NCBI GenBank assembly: GCA_035651755.1
Contig: DASRFA010000008.1
Span: 7,359-71,358, forward strand
Reading direction: 5' to 3'
Length of the DNA: 64,000 nt
From: DASRFA01 sp035651755
GTDB lineage: Bacteria > Desulfobacterota > Binatia > UBA12015
The translations under genes were made by a program, and so were the position numbers. The notes beneath the pieces are model-generated. The model saw nothing but the letters and a program-made list of their open reading frames with translations, was not told the DNA's origin and did no database searches. Below are positions 34,013-42,566 of this stretch, one piece after another (the stretch's first letter is position 1; each line of letters begins with the position of its first letter).

Positions 34013-34813
34013 ATGACGCTCTTCGCACGTTGCTTCCTGCTGGTGTTCTGCCAGCTCGGCGTTGGCGGCCTGCTGTCGCTCGCGGTTCCCCCCTTCCACG
34101 ACCTCGAGCGCGGCTTCTACAAGTCGAGCGCAGGCGTCTTCTTCTCGGCCTCGCTGGTGGGCGCGCTCGGCACCGTCGATCTCCTCCTCACGCGCGACGC
34201 GAGCGGCGTGAGCTGGCTGGAGGCGGCCCTCTGGATCGCGCACCTCGTCCTGTTCGGCCTCTACCTCTCGACCCTCTGGGGCGACGCGATGGTCGCCCGC
34301 GCACGCCTCTACGCGGCCGCACTTCTCACGGGGGTGGCCGCGCTCGCCGTCGGGGCCGGGAGCCTGATCGCCGGCCACGGGATCCTGCTCGAGACGCTGT
34401 CGGTGCTGAGCGCGCTCGTGTCCGCGGTCGCGGTCGGCTCGGTCACGACCGGCATGCTCATCGGGCACTGGTACCTGATCGACCCGGGGATGGAGATCGA
34501 GCCCTTCCAGCGCTGCTTCCGGTTCTTCGTGCGCGCGCTCTGGGCGGAGATCGCGATGATCACCGCGATCGTCGCCGCGCTCACTTTCTCGCCGGCATTG
34601 CCCGTCGCGGCGGGAGACCACCTCGCGCTCGTGGCCCTTCGCGTCGTGCTGGGACCGGTCGCGGCGCTCGCGATGGCCGCGCTCATCGGACGCGTGCTCG
34701 CGATCCCGCAGACGATGGCCGCGACCGGCCTCTTCTACATCGCGACGCTCGCCGTGCTCGTCGGCGAGTTCCTCGGCCGCTACTTCACGTTCCGAACCGG
34801 CCTGCCGCTCTGA
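34013..34813 (+). CDS. Polytopic membrane protein, unknown
   Basis: 266 residues with about eight hydrophobic segments, starting TLFARCFLLVFCQLGVGGLLSLAV. No family I can name with confidence. A conserved-looking GHWYLIDPGMEIEPFQRCFRFF loop sits mid-protein (~150-172). Such Trp/His loops occur in quinone- or heme-associated membrane subunits, but no partner genes are present. ATG 34013 is chosen because the upstream extension is Pro/Arg-rich and unlike protein. Confidence 0.7.
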   Translation: MTLFARCFLLVFCQLGVGGLLSLAVPPFHDLERGFYKSSAGVFFSASLVGALGTVDLLLTRDASGVSWLEAALWIAHLVLFGLYLSTLWGDAMVARARLYAAALLTGVAALAVGAGSLIAGHGILLETLSVLSALVSAVAVGSVTTGMLIGHWYLIDPGMEIEPFQRCFRFFVRALWAEIAMITAIVAALTFSPALPVAAGDHLALVALRVVLGPVAALAMAALIGRVLAIPQTMAATGLFYIATLAVLVGEFLGRYFTFRTGLPL

Positions 34814-34854
34814 CGCGCGCGTCGCGATCGCGGAGCGCGCGCGATCACGGGCGC

Positions 34855-35205
34855 TCAGCGCGCGGGGAAGAGCTTCGTCACGCGCAGGCCGCGCGACGTC
34901 CAGCCGACGTCGAAGCCGACCTCCTGCCCGACCGCGATCGCGTAGCGACCGGGGCTCGCGACGAGCTCGCCGAGCACGACGACGTGCTGCAGCTCGAACG
35001 GCACCTCGCGTCCGGCGCGGCTCCGCACGACGCCGCTCCCGCTCCCGGGCGTGAAGCGGACGACGGTCCCGCGGTACCCGATCTCGCCGTCCGAGCGCTC
35101 GCGCTCGCCGTCGCCCGTCGCTTCGCCGCGCTCGCCGTCCGGTTCCGCGTCCAGCCCGAAAGCGGGCGACGACGGCGGCTCGTCGGGATCGGGCGCGGCG
35201 ATCAA
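34855..35205 (-). CDS. Cold-shock-domain-like protein coupled to the reductase
   Basis: 116 residues. Residues ~47-116 resemble a cold-shock/OB domain: YRGTVVRFTPGSGSGVVRSRAG, then a typical GQEVGFDVGWTSRGLRVTKL ending. The aromatic RNP residues of true CspA are only partly kept. Residues 1-45 are acidic and Pro/Gly-rich. The start is probably TTG 35205, overlapping the reductase TGA (TTGA), which implies translational coupling. A redox or RNA-linked role with the reductase is speculative. Confidence 0.6.
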   Translation of the reverse strand: MIAAPDPDEPPSSPAFGLDAEPDGERGEATGDGERERSDGEIGYRGTVVRFTPGSGSGVVRSRAGREVPFELQHVVVLGELVASPGRYAIAVGQEVGFDVGWTSRGLRVTKLFPAR

Positions 35206-36848
35206 CGCACCTCGTCCACGGCCGCCGCGCGCGCGACCGCGTCGAGCTCGTCGACGCCGACCCGCTCGACGAACTCGGCGAAGCGCTCGCCGTCGTTCCG
35301 GCGCGCCCGGTAGAAGCCGGCGAGCGCAGCGATCGCGCGCGGCGCGTCCTCCTCGCTGTACCGGCCGACGAGACGCCTGCCGATGCGCGTCCGGGCCTCG
35401 CCCACCGCGCCGCCGAGGAGCAGCGAGTAGTGCGGGCGCTCGACCCCGCCGTCGTCCTTGACCATCATGCCGGTCAGGCCGACGTCGCCGATGTGGTGCT
35501 GGCCGCACGAGTTCGGGCAGCCGCTGATCTTGACGTGGAAGGGCCCGAGCGACTCCGCGTCGACGTCGCTGTCGGCGAGGTGGCGCCGGATCCGGTCGCC
35601 GACGCCCATCGAGCGCGTCACCGCGAGGCTGCAGTAGTCGAGCCCCGGGCACGAGACGACGTCCGTCAGAAGCGACGCCTGCCCCTCGGCGAGGCCGAGG
35701 TCGACGAGCGCGGCGTGCAGCTCGGGAAGCGCCGAGCGGCGCACCCACTGCAGCACCAGGTTCTGCTCGTTGGTCGCGCGCACGGTGCCGTTGCCCAGCT
35801 CGTGCGCGAGGCGGCCGATCGCCCGGAGCTGCGACGTGTCGACGTCGCCGAGCGGGAGCGTCACCGTGACCGCCGCGAAGCCCGGATCGCGCTGCGGGCT
35901 CGCATTGGTGCGCGCCCAATCCTCGAAGCCCGGGCGCGGCGCGATCGGATCGCGCGCGGGCGCCGGCGGCGGAACGCGGTAGTCGCGCACGGCGTCGCGT
36001 ACGTCCTGCCGGAGCTCGGCGCCGCGCTCGCGGTCGACGCGCTCGACCTCGGCCGCCACCATCTTCACGAACGCGGCGACCCCGACCTTCTTCACGAGGA
36101 ACTTGAGACGCGCCTTGTGGCGGTTCTTGCGCTCGCCCGACCGGTGCTGAACCCGCGCGATCGCCTCGCACCAGATCAGGACATCCTCGGCCGGAACGAA
36201 GTCGGCGATCGGGACTGCGAGGAACGGCGCCGCGCCCAGGCCGCCGCCCGCCCAGACCGAGAAGCCGATCTCCTCGCCGCGCCGGCGCGCGTAGAGCCCG
36301 ATGTCGTTGATCGTCGCCTGCGCGCAGTCGATCGGGCAGCCCTCGACAGCGATCTTGAACTTCCGCGGCAGCGTCAGGTTCAGCGGGTTGAACAGGAAGA
36401 AGTCGTGCACCGCGAGCATGTGCGGCGACACGTCGAACGGCTCGTCGGGCGACACCCCGGCGAACGGGCAGGCCGTGACGTTCCGCACGCTGTCCGAGCA
36501 GGCGCCGCGCGTCGTGATGCCGACGGCCTCGAGGCGCTGGTAGATGTCGGCGACGCGCTCGAGCGGCACCCAGTGGATCTGGACGTCCTGGCGCGTCGTC
36601 ACGTGGGTAATGCCGCGGCCGTAGTCGTCGGTGACCCCAGCGAGCGCCTCGATCTGCGGTACGGTCAGGAGACCGCCGGGGAGCTTGATGCGCTGCATGT
36701 AGCTCGTGTGATCGAGCTGGTAGTAGAGGCCGTAGGAGAGCCGGATGGCGCGGAACTCGCTGTCCTGGAGCTCGCCCCGGCGATACGCCTCGACGCGGCC
36801 GGCGTGCAGCGCCCGCGCCCGGTCGAACTGCTCTTGGGTGGGCTTCAT
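35202..36848 (-). CDS. Siroheme nitrite/sulfite reductase
   Basis: 548 residues with two ferredoxin-like/NirD-like repeats. The siroheme/4Fe-4S ligands are CPGLDYC (Cys ~399 and 405) and CPNSCGQHH (Cys ~443 and 447). TRQDVQIHWV near 95-104 and RNVTACPFAG contribute substrate and siroheme contacts. Reduces nitrite to ammonium or sulfite to sulfide with ferredoxin as donor; the family cannot be split by eye. ATG 36848 is preceded by AAGGAG. It stands alone apart from the coupled cold-shock-like gene; no siroheme synthase or sulfate genes are in view. Confidence 0.9.
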   Translation of the reverse strand: MKPTQEQFDRARALHAGRVEAYRRGELQDSEFRAIRLSYGLYYQLDHTSYMQRIKLPGGLLTVPQIEALAGVTDDYGRGITHVTTRQDVQIHWVPLERVADIYQRLEAVGITTRGACSDSVRNVTACPFAGVSPDEPFDVSPHMLAVHDFFLFNPLNLTLPRKFKIAVEGCPIDCAQATINDIGLYARRRGEEIGFSVWAGGGLGAAPFLAVPIADFVPAEDVLIWCEAIARVQHRSGERKNRHKARLKFLVKKVGVAAFVKMVAAEVERVDRERGAELRQDVRDAVRDYRVPPPAPARDPIAPRPGFEDWARTNASPQRDPGFAAVTVTLPLGDVDTSQLRAIGRLAHELGNGTVRATNEQNLVLQWVRRSALPELHAALVDLGLAEGQASLLTDVVSCPGLDYCSLAVTRSMGVGDRIRRHLADSDVDAESLGPFHVKISGCPNSCGQHHIGDVGLTGMMVKDDGGVERPHYSLLLGGAVGEARTRIGRRLVGRYSEEDAPRAIAALAGFYRARRNDGERFAEFVERVGVDELDAVARAAAVDEVR

Positions 36849-37019
36849 GGGAGGGTGCGCTCCTTTCCTCCGGTTCAAGCAAGCGCGCCTTTCTCATGCA
36901 ATGCACCGCGCTCGTCGGACGCGGCGCGCCGCGGCGAAGTGCGGCCACGCGCCGCGCTCCGGCGGCTCCCGGCGGGGCTCGCCCTTTCGTCCCGGACCGC
37001 TTTTGGCTACCCCCAAGCC

Positions 37020-37484
37020 GTGCTGTTCTGGCTGCACCTCGTCGCGACCGGGCTCTTCGTGGGGTCGACCGCGGGCGTCGCGCTCTTCGCCGTGCCAGGC
37101 GCGAGCCGTGCGTCGGACGGCGCCCTCCGCCGGGCGCGCCTGGCGCGCGCTCTGCGGCTCTACGACCCGCTCGCGATCGCGCTCCTCGGCGTGATGGTGA
37201 TGACCGGCGCGTGGAGCGTCACCGGCTACAAGCAGCGGCTCGGTCAGGCGTACTTCGCGACCTTCGGAAGCCACCTCGCCTGGAAGCTGTCGCTCGCCTT
37301 CCTCGTCGTCATGGCGGGGACGTACGTCGCGATGGGGATCGGGCATCGCGTCGTGCGCGCCGAAGACGGGGCCGAGCCGGTGGACGAGGCGCGCCTCGCC
37401 GGCCAGATGCGGCGGCTTCGCGGCGCCGTCTGGACCACGGTGCTGCTGACGCTCGGGACGATCGCAGCCGCGCTCCGGAGGTGA
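37020..37484 (+). CDS. Four-helix integral membrane protein
   Basis: 154 residues with four hydrophobic helices (~3-25, ~47-66, ~82-104, ~133-152). It opens LFWLHLVATGLFVGSTAG, similar in style to CopD/DUF2269-like membrane proteins with a conserved His near the start. Unknown role. The start is GTG 37020; the frame upstream has no start codon or protein-like sequence. It ends two bases before the cupin gene. Confidence 0.72.
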   Translation: MLFWLHLVATGLFVGSTAGVALFAVPGASRASDGALRRARLARALRLYDPLAIALLGVMVMTGAWSVTGYKQRLGQAYFATFGSHLAWKLSLAFLVVMAGTYVAMGIGHRVVRAEDGAEPVDEARLAGQMRRLRGAVWTTVLLTLGTIAAALRR

Positions 37485-37486
37485 CG

Positions 37487-37807
37487 GTGAGCGCTTTCGC
37501 GAGGGTCTCCGATCTCGTCGCCTTCTCGCCCGAGAAGATGCGGAAGCAGAACGTCTTCGACTCGGCGAACATGTTCTGCGACGTCTACTGCCTCGAGCCG
37601 GGGCAACAGCAGAGCGCGCACGCGCACGCCGGCTCGGACAAGGTCTACTACGTCCTGGACGGGATGGCGGACGTCCGGATCGGGGACGAGACGCGCCGCC
37701 TCGGCGCGGGCGAGGCTGCGCACGCCGGCCCCGGGGTCGCGCACGCGCTCTCCAATCCGGGCCCGGCGCGGCTCATCGTGCTCGTGTTCATGGCTCCCAA
37801 GCCGTAG
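37487..37807 (+). CDS. Small cupin-domain protein
   Basis: 106 residues of single-domain cupin: AHAHAGSDKVYYVLDGMADVRIGDE gives motif 1 (two His and an acidic/Lys position, ~43-60), and HAGPGVAHALSNPGP gives motif 2 with its His (~84-98). Metal-binding dioxygenase, isomerase or sensor are all possible. GTG 37487 is preferred over GTG 37481 because GGAGGTGA sits directly upstream. It lies two bases after the membrane protein gene and 33 before efp. Confidence 0.82.
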   Translation: MSAFARVSDLVAFSPEKMRKQNVFDSANMFCDVYCLEPGQQQSAHAHAGSDKVYYVLDGMADVRIGDETRRLGAGEAAHAGPGVAHALSNPGPARLIVLVFMAPKP

Positions 37808-37840
37808 GAGCCTCGCCCCCCGCGACTGCAGGAGGTTTCG

Positions 37841-38410
37841 ATGCTGATTCCCGCCACCCAGCTCCGCGCCGGGATGGTCGTCATGTACAACAACGACCTG
37901 TACCGCGTCATGTCGGTGCTACACGTCACTCCCGGCAACTGGCGCGGCATGGTCCAGACCAAGCTGCGAAGCCTCCGCACCGGCAACGCGACCGAGAACC
38001 GCTTCCGCTCGGAGGACAAGGTCGAGCGCGTCACGCTCGAGCAGCACGAGATGGAGTACCTCTACGCCGACGGCGACCTGTACCACTTCATGAATACCGA
38101 GAACTACGAGCAGATCGGGCTCTCCGAGGAGGACCTCGGCGATGCCAGGAGCTACCTCCTGCCGAACGTCCGCCTGAGCGTCGAATTCCACGAGGGCAAG
38201 CCGATCGGCGTGTCGCTGCCGAAGACGATCGACCTCAAGGTGACCGAGACGGCGCCGGGGCTGAAGAGCGCGACCGTGACGAACGCACTCAAGCCCGCGA
38301 CCACCGAGACCGGGCTCGTCGTGCCGGTCCCGAACTTCATCGACGTCGGCGACGTCATCCGGGTCGACACCGAGACCGGCGCCTACGTGTCCCGCGCGAA
38401 GGGCGAGTAG
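37841..38410 (+). CDS. efp: Translation elongation factor P
   Basis: 189 residues, three domains as usual: KOW-like 1-65, OB 68-130 and C-terminal OB 131-189, with the EF-P signature LKVTETAPGLKSATVTNALKPAT. EF-P relieves ribosome stalling at poly-Pro. The domain I loop reads PGNWRG (31-36): Asn33 sits where E. coli has the beta-lysylated Lys34, and the Arg32-type rhamnosylation motif is not present either. So neither EpmAB nor EarP modification is expected. CAGGAGG lies upstream of ATG 37841. Confidence 0.95.
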   Translation: MLIPATQLRAGMVVMYNNDLYRVMSVLHVTPGNWRGMVQTKLRSLRTGNATENRFRSEDKVERVTLEQHEMEYLYADGDLYHFMNTENYEQIGLSEEDLGDARSYLLPNVRLSVEFHEGKPIGVSLPKTIDLKVTETAPGLKSATVTNALKPATTETGLVVPVPNFIDVGDVIRVDTETGAYVSRAKGE

Positions 38411-38414
38411 AGCC

Positions 38415-39203
38415 TCACTTCCCCTTCCAGCTCGGTTTCCGCTTTTCGGCGAAGGCACGCGGCCCTTCGAGCGCGTCCTCGGAGCGGAGCAGCTGCAGCA
38501 CGGCGGGGTAGTTCTGGATCCCGATCGCTTCGCGGAGCGGGCGGTCGAGCGAGTCCATGGCGGCTTGCTTGGTCGCGCGAACGCTGAGCGGCGAGCACTC
38601 GAGGATCCGGCTCGCCCAGCGCTCGGCCGCTGCCGCGAGCTCGGCCATCGGCACGACCTCGTTCACGAGGCCGAGCTCGAGCGCGCGGCGCGCGTCGATC
38701 GGCTCGCCGGTCAGCATCATCGCCATCGCGATCTTGAGCGGCAGCTGGCGCGGCAGGCGCTGCGCGCCGCCGGCGGCCGCCATGAGCCCGACCTTCGGCT
38801 CGGGGAGGCCGAAGCGCGCGTGCTCCGCCGCGACCAGCACGTCGCAGCAGAGCGCGATCTCGAAGCCGCCGCCGAGCGCGAAGCCGTTCACCGCGCCGAT
38901 GACCGGCTTCGTCAGGTCGAAGCGCGCGGTGAGGCCAGCGAAGCCGCCGGGCGGCATGGGCGGCATCTTGCCGCCGTGCTGAGCGGTCCACTTGAGGTCG
39001 TTGCCGGCCGAGAACGCGCGCTCGCCGGCGCCGGTCAGGATCGCGACCCAGACCTCGGGATCGGCCGCGAAGTCGTCCCAGATGCGCTCGAGCTCGTCGT
39101 GGCACGGCGGGTGGAGCGCGTTCATGACCTCCGGTCGATCGAGCGTGACCCACGCGATCCTGCCGCGCTTCTCGTAGCGGACGAACTCGAAGCGATCGCT
39201 CAT
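38415..39203 (-). CDS. Enoyl-CoA hydratase/isomerase family protein
   Basis: 262 residues of crotonase fold: AFSAGNDLKW for the first oxyanion segment (~62-72) and KPVIGAVNGFALGGGFEIALCCDVLVA near 99-125. LPEPKVGLMAAAGGAQRLPR covers the second catalytic region with Glu in the EPKVG context typical of hydratases. The end AFAEKRKPSWKGK is the common C-terminal motif. Hydrates trans-2-enoyl-CoA in beta-oxidation or a related path. It is convergent with efp (4 bases between stops) and divergent from the epoxide-hydrolase-like gene. Confidence 0.88.
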   Translation of the reverse strand: MSDRFEFVRYEKRGRIAWVTLDRPEVMNALHPPCHDELERIWDDFAADPEVWVAILTGAGERAFSAGNDLKWTAQHGGKMPPMPPGGFAGLTARFDLTKPVIGAVNGFALGGGFEIALCCDVLVAAEHARFGLPEPKVGLMAAAGGAQRLPRQLPLKIAMAMMLTGEPIDARRALELGLVNEVVPMAELAAAAERWASRILECSPLSVRATKQAAMDSLDRPLREAIGIQNYPAVLQLLRSEDALEGPRAFAEKRKPSWKGK

Positions 39204-39289
39204 GACCGTTCCTTTCGCATGCGCTCGCGCGCGCGCGATTTCCTTAGCACGGTTTGCGCGCGCGAGACCGCCTGCGTACGAGGCGTCCG

Positions 39290-40258
39290 ATGGGTGACTC
39301 CTCAGGCGCTTCCCGCAGCGCTTCGTCCGGATCCGCAGACTCGCGTCGGGCGAGCGCTCCCGCGCTCACGGTGGACCTTCCGCCGCTCGAGCGGCGCCGC
39401 GTCGACTGCGGTGAGGTATCGCTCGAGTGCCGTCTCGGCGGGCCGGAGGACGCGCCGCTCGTCGTCTTCCTGCACGGCTTCCCCGAGTCCTGGTACTCCT
39501 GGCGCCACCAGATCGCGGCCCTCGCGCCTTCGTTTCGCGTCGCGGCGCCGATGCTGCGCGGCTACGGCGAGAGCGATCGGCCGGCCGCGATCGACGCCTA
39601 CCGTCTGGATCGACTCGTCGGCGACGTGCGCGGGCTCGTGCGCGCGCTCGGGCGCGAGCGCGCGATCGTCGTCGCGCACGACTGGGGAGGCGGCGTCGCG
39701 TGGGCGCTCGCCATGCACCACCCGGACGTCTGCGAGAAGCTCGTCGTCTGCAATTGCCCGCACCCCGCAGTGATGACGCGCGCGCTCCGATCGAGCCCGC
39801 GGCAGCTCTTGAAGAGCTGGTACATGTTCTTCTTCCAGCTGCCGGCGCTGCCGGAGTGGATGCTTTCGCGGCGCGATTTCGCGGCGGTCGATCGCGCCTT
39901 CCGCGGGATGGTGCGACGAAAGGACCGCGAAGTCTTCAGCGACCACGACCTCGCCGAGATCAAGAAGGCGCTCCGGCCGCCGGGCGCGCTCAACGCAGCC
40001 GTGAACTACTATCGAGCCGCGTTTCGGAATCGGAGCTTCCTCGAGAGCTACTCGAATGCCGGGCCCATCCGCTGCCCGACGCTCCTGATCTGGGGCGAGG
40101 ATGACGACGCGGTCGGCAAGGAGCTCACCCACGGCATGGAACCGCTCTTCGCCGGTCCGTTCTCGGTCGAGTACGTCCCCGACTGCAGCCACTGGGTGCA
40201 GCAGGAGCGGCCCGAGGCCGTGAACCGCGCGCTTCTCGCGTTCCTCGGGTCCCCGTAA
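39290..40258 (+). CDS. Epoxide hydrolase/haloalkane dehalogenase-like hydrolase
   Basis: 322 residues of alpha/beta hydrolase fold: HGFPESWYSWRHQ at 62-74, LRGYGESDRP at 89-98, and nucleophile HDWGGG with Asp131, which defines the epoxide hydrolase/dehalogenase/fluoroacetate branch. The acid lies in WGEDDDAVG and the His in CSHWVQQERP. HGFPESW is typical of soluble epoxide hydrolases. The first ~35 residues are Ser/Ala-rich and disordered, so a later start is possible. Detoxification or cyclic-substrate degradation is inferred. Confidence 0.85.
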   Translation: MGDSSGASRSASSGSADSRRASAPALTVDLPPLERRRVDCGEVSLECRLGGPEDAPLVVFLHGFPESWYSWRHQIAALAPSFRVAAPMLRGYGESDRPAAIDAYRLDRLVGDVRGLVRALGRERAIVVAHDWGGGVAWALAMHHPDVCEKLVVCNCPHPAVMTRALRSSPRQLLKSWYMFFFQLPALPEWMLSRRDFAAVDRAFRGMVRRKDREVFSDHDLAEIKKALRPPGALNAAVNYYRAAFRNRSFLESYSNAGPIRCPTLLIWGEDDDAVGKELTHGMEPLFAGPFSVEYVPDCSHWVQQERPEAVNRALLAFLGSP

Positions 40259-40279
40259 GCGACGGGCGAGCCGAAGCCG

Positions 40280-40477
40280 CTAAAAGTATCTGCCGGAGCG
40301 CGCCCGCTCGGCGTCGATCGGCTCCGTCGGCTGGCGCCCGAACGGGAAGAGCGGCAGCTCCGCCCCGCGCCGGAGCACCTCGTCGCGCCCGAGGCCGCGC
40401 GGCGGGATCCGGCTCCCGAGCGCGACGACGGCCGCGAACAGGCCGAGGAGCGCGGCGATCGCAAGCGGTCCGCTCAT
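40280..40477 (-). CDS. Small single-helix membrane protein
   Basis: 65 residues: a hydrophobic helix at 4-22 (PLAIAALLGLFAAVVALGS) then a short cytoplasmic tail with PPRGLGRDEVLRRGAELPLFPFG. Unrecognised. It starts 19 bases after the thiolase stop on the same strand, so it is likely the last gene of that unit. Small size and lack of homology evidence keep confidence modest. Confidence 0.5.
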   Translation of the reverse strand: MSGPLAIAALLGLFAAVVALGSRIPPRGLGRDEVLRRGAELPLFPFGRQPTEPIDAERARSGRYF

Positions 40478-40496
40478 GATCCGGTCGTGCGCGCGG

Positions 40497-41627
40497 TCAC
40501 GCCTGCAGGACGTGGATCGTGCAGGCGGAGCCGAGGCCGATCACGTGCGCGAGGCCGGTCTTCGCGCCCTCGACCTGACGCGCGCCCGCCTCGCCGCGGA
40601 GGTGCGTCGCGACCTCGAAGATGTTCGCGATGCCGGTCGCGCCGAGCGGGTGGCCCTTCGAGAGGAGGCCGCCGCTCACGTTCACCGGGATGTCGCCGCC
40701 GTGCGCCGTGCGGCCCTCGTCGACGAGCCGAGCCGCTTCGCCGTCGGCGCAGAGGCCGAGGTTCTCGTAGTGCAGGAGCTCGGCGGTCGCGAAGCAGTCG
40801 TGCAGCTCGATCAGGTCGAGGTCCTTGGGGCCGATCCCGGCCTTCTCGTACGCCTCCTTCGCCGCGGTGCGCGTGAGCGTCGACACGTCGGGCATCGTGA
40901 GGTCCCGATCGGTCCACGGGTCGGACGTGAGGACCGAGCACGCGACCCGGATCGGCTTCCGGCCGATCTGGCGCGCCTTCTCGGGAGACGCGAGAATCGC
41001 GGCCGCCGCGCCGTCGCCGGTCGGGCAGCACATCTGGAGCGTGTTCGGCCAGGCGATCATGCGCGCGCTCATCACCTGCTCGAGGCTCACCTCGACCTGG
41101 TACTGCGCGAGCGGATTCTTCGTCGAGTGCTTGTGGTTCTTGACGCTGATCTTCGCGAAGTGCTCGGCCTTCGTGCCGTACTTCCGCATGTGCTCGACGC
41201 CGGCCTGCCCGAACACGGCGGGCATCATCTCCGAGCCCAGAATGCCCTCGGTGCTCTCGCGCGGCCCGCCGCCGCCGAGCATCCCCATCTTGCCCATCTG
41301 CTCGGAGCCGACCGCGAGCGCGACGTCGTACGCACCCGCCGCGACCGCCATGTACGCCTCGCGGAAAGCCGTCGAGCCGGTCGCGCAGGCGTTCGCGACG
41401 TTGATGATCGGGATCCCGGTCTGGCCGAGGTGCTGCATGATGCGCTGGCCGACCATCGCGCCCGCCTGCAGCAGGTTCCCGCTCGCGAGCATCTGGATGT
41501 CCTTGATCCCGATGCCGGCGTCCTTGAGCGCGAGCAGCGCGGCTTCGGCGCCGAGGTGCTCCACGTTCTTGTCCTTGAAGCGACCGAACTTGATCATCCC
41601 GGTGCCGATGATGAACACGTCTCGCAT
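40497..41627 (-). CDS. SCP-x-type thiolase
   Basis: 376 residues of the thiolase fold, SCP-x/lipid-transfer branch. The nucleophile Cys81 is in NACATGSTAF, ELHDCFATAELLHYE carries a conserved acid/His block, GLLSKGHPLGATG gives His326, and GLGSACTIH gives Cys369. It either cleaves 3-ketoacyl-CoA or, with the DUF35 partner encoded just upstream, acts in sterol-side-chain-like aldol/thiolytic steps. The partner gene is 51 bases upstream on the same strand. Confidence 0.92.
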   Translation of the reverse strand: MRDVFIIGTGMIKFGRFKDKNVEHLGAEAALLALKDAGIGIKDIQMLASGNLLQAGAMVGQRIMQHLGQTGIPIINVANACATGSTAFREAYMAVAAGAYDVALAVGSEQMGKMGMLGGGGPRESTEGILGSEMMPAVFGQAGVEHMRKYGTKAEHFAKISVKNHKHSTKNPLAQYQVEVSLEQVMSARMIAWPNTLQMCCPTGDGAAAAILASPEKARQIGRKPIRVACSVLTSDPWTDRDLTMPDVSTLTRTAAKEAYEKAGIGPKDLDLIELHDCFATAELLHYENLGLCADGEAARLVDEGRTAHGGDIPVNVSGGLLSKGHPLGATGIANIFEVATHLRGEAGARQVEGAKTGLAHVIGLGSACTIHVLQA

Positions 41628-41678
41628 GGCGGTTTCCCTTCCAGCGCGCGCGGCGCGAATCGTCCTTGCTCCGTCGCC

Positions 41679-42113
41679 TCAGGCGGCCGGGCGGAAGAAG
41701 AACGCGACGACGTCGTTCCCTTCCTTGTCCTGGCGCACGGTCTTCGTGACCATCTCGACCGGCATGTCGAACTTGAGCTTCGCGGGATCGGGCTCGACGT
41801 CGATCAGCGTGCATCGAACCGAGATCCCGTCCTGCAGGTCCACGATCGCAGAAACGAAGGGCACAGGCACCCCGGGTGCCGACTGGTGGACGATCGAGTA
41901 GACGTAGAGCTTGCCGCGCGGCGAGAGCGCGACCTCCTCGAACCCGCCCTCGGCCGAGCATTTCGCGCACGCCACGCGATTCGAGAGGAAGAGCGCGCCG
42001 CAGCTCCCGCAGCGGTAGCCCATCAGCCGGTCCGGCTCGCCGCCCGTTCCGAGGCGGAGAAAGGGGACGATCGGCCGGCGGGTCGGCGCCGGGGCGGGTT
42101 CTGCAGCGGCCAT
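41679..42113 (-). CDS. DUF35 OB-fold/zinc-ribbon thiolase partner
   Basis: 144 residues. An N-terminal zinc ribbon (Cys35-x2-Cys38 ... Cys49-x2-Cys52) leads into an OB fold with YSIVHQSAPGVPVPFVSAIVDLQDG. DUF35 proteins bind SCP-x thiolases or HMGS and shape the acyl-CoA channel, as in Ltp2-type aldolases and archaeal thiolase/HMGS complexes. Adjacent to the thiolase gene, which supports that pairing. The ATG at 42113 starts the short protein; upstream frame is not protein-like. Confidence 0.9.
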   Translation of the reverse strand: MAAAEPAPAPTRRPIVPFLRLGTGGEPDRLMGYRCGSCGALFLSNRVACAKCSAEGGFEEVALSPRGKLYVYSIVHQSAPGVPVPFVSAIVDLQDGISVRCTLIDVEPDPAKLKFDMPVEMVTKTVRQDKEGNDVVAFFFRPAA

Positions 42114-42439
42114 GTCGCGTATCCCTCCGCGGTCGTGCGCGGCGGCGTCGTCGCGCCGCGCCGGTTCGCGCAAAGGACTATCTCGACCGCCGTCGCGGGC
42201 GTCAAGGCGAACCGCGTCGCGCTGGACTCGGGGCCCCGGTCGGAGTATGTACGAAACAGCGATCCGGGCGAGAACACAGCGCCCGTCGAGCCGTCCCGTG
42301 GAGGATCGGTCCTCCTCGGGGGGCGGATCGTCCCGACCGAGGGGCAGCGGCGGTTCCGGGGTCGGGCAGCGGGTCTGGGCCCGCAAGATGGCCGCTCGGA
42401 CAACCGGTCATGGCGCCGGGTGGCACCGAGAGGCGACGC
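42114..42439. other. Non-coding region upstream of the structured RNA
   Basis: No credible gene. It must hold the promoter of the DUF35-thiolase genes on the minus strand and possibly that of the RNA on the plus strand. It also carries a perfect hairpin GGAGGA-TCGG-TCCTCC (42300-42315) overlapping a second dyad CCTCGG (42313-42318) / CCGAGG (42336-42341). The second half is Gly/Arg-codon-like but lacks any start with a ribosome site. Confidence 0.5.
42223..42251 (+). promoter_or_regulatory. Candidate promoter for the structured RNA
   Basis: -35-like TGGACT (42223-42228), a 17-base spacer, and -10-like TATGTA (42246-42251). It is the best + strand hexamer pair I find between the DUF35 gene and the RNA; the match is partial. 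Confidence 0.3.
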
Positions 42440-42462
42440 CGGGAAAAGGAGGTGATCCAGCT

Positions 42463-42510
42463 GTGAGTGAAGGTAGTACCAAGGTGAGCTGTGAGGTGGT
42501 GGCCTCCTAG
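42463..42510 (+). CDS. 15-codon frame behind a full anti-SD match
   Basis: GTG 42463 to TAG 42508-42510 encodes 15 residues ending KVSCEVVAS with one Cys. The ribosome site GGAGG ends ten bases upstream and is part of a 15-base match to the 16S 3' end, unusually long. It could be a leader peptide, a RiPP-like or regulatory peptide, or an accident inside a structured RNA. The stop lies in the strand that would sequester the ribosome site, so translation would open that stem. Confidence 0.3.
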   Translation: MSEGSTKVSCEVVAS

Positions 42511-42566
42511 GCCCGGCTACGAAGTTCAAAACGACGTGGTCGCCTGGGAGAAACCAGGCACCACCG

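Noticed and set aside
42444..42460. Fragment of a 16S rRNA gene (17-base match to its 3' end complement)
   Set aside because: Similarity stops abruptly after GATCCAGC; the neighbouring conserved 16S helix sequence is missing. A long ribosome site explains it better.
42519..42540. tRNA T-loop-like GTTCAAAAC
   Set aside because: The flanking bases do not form a T stem and no acceptor, D or anticodon arm can be drawn.
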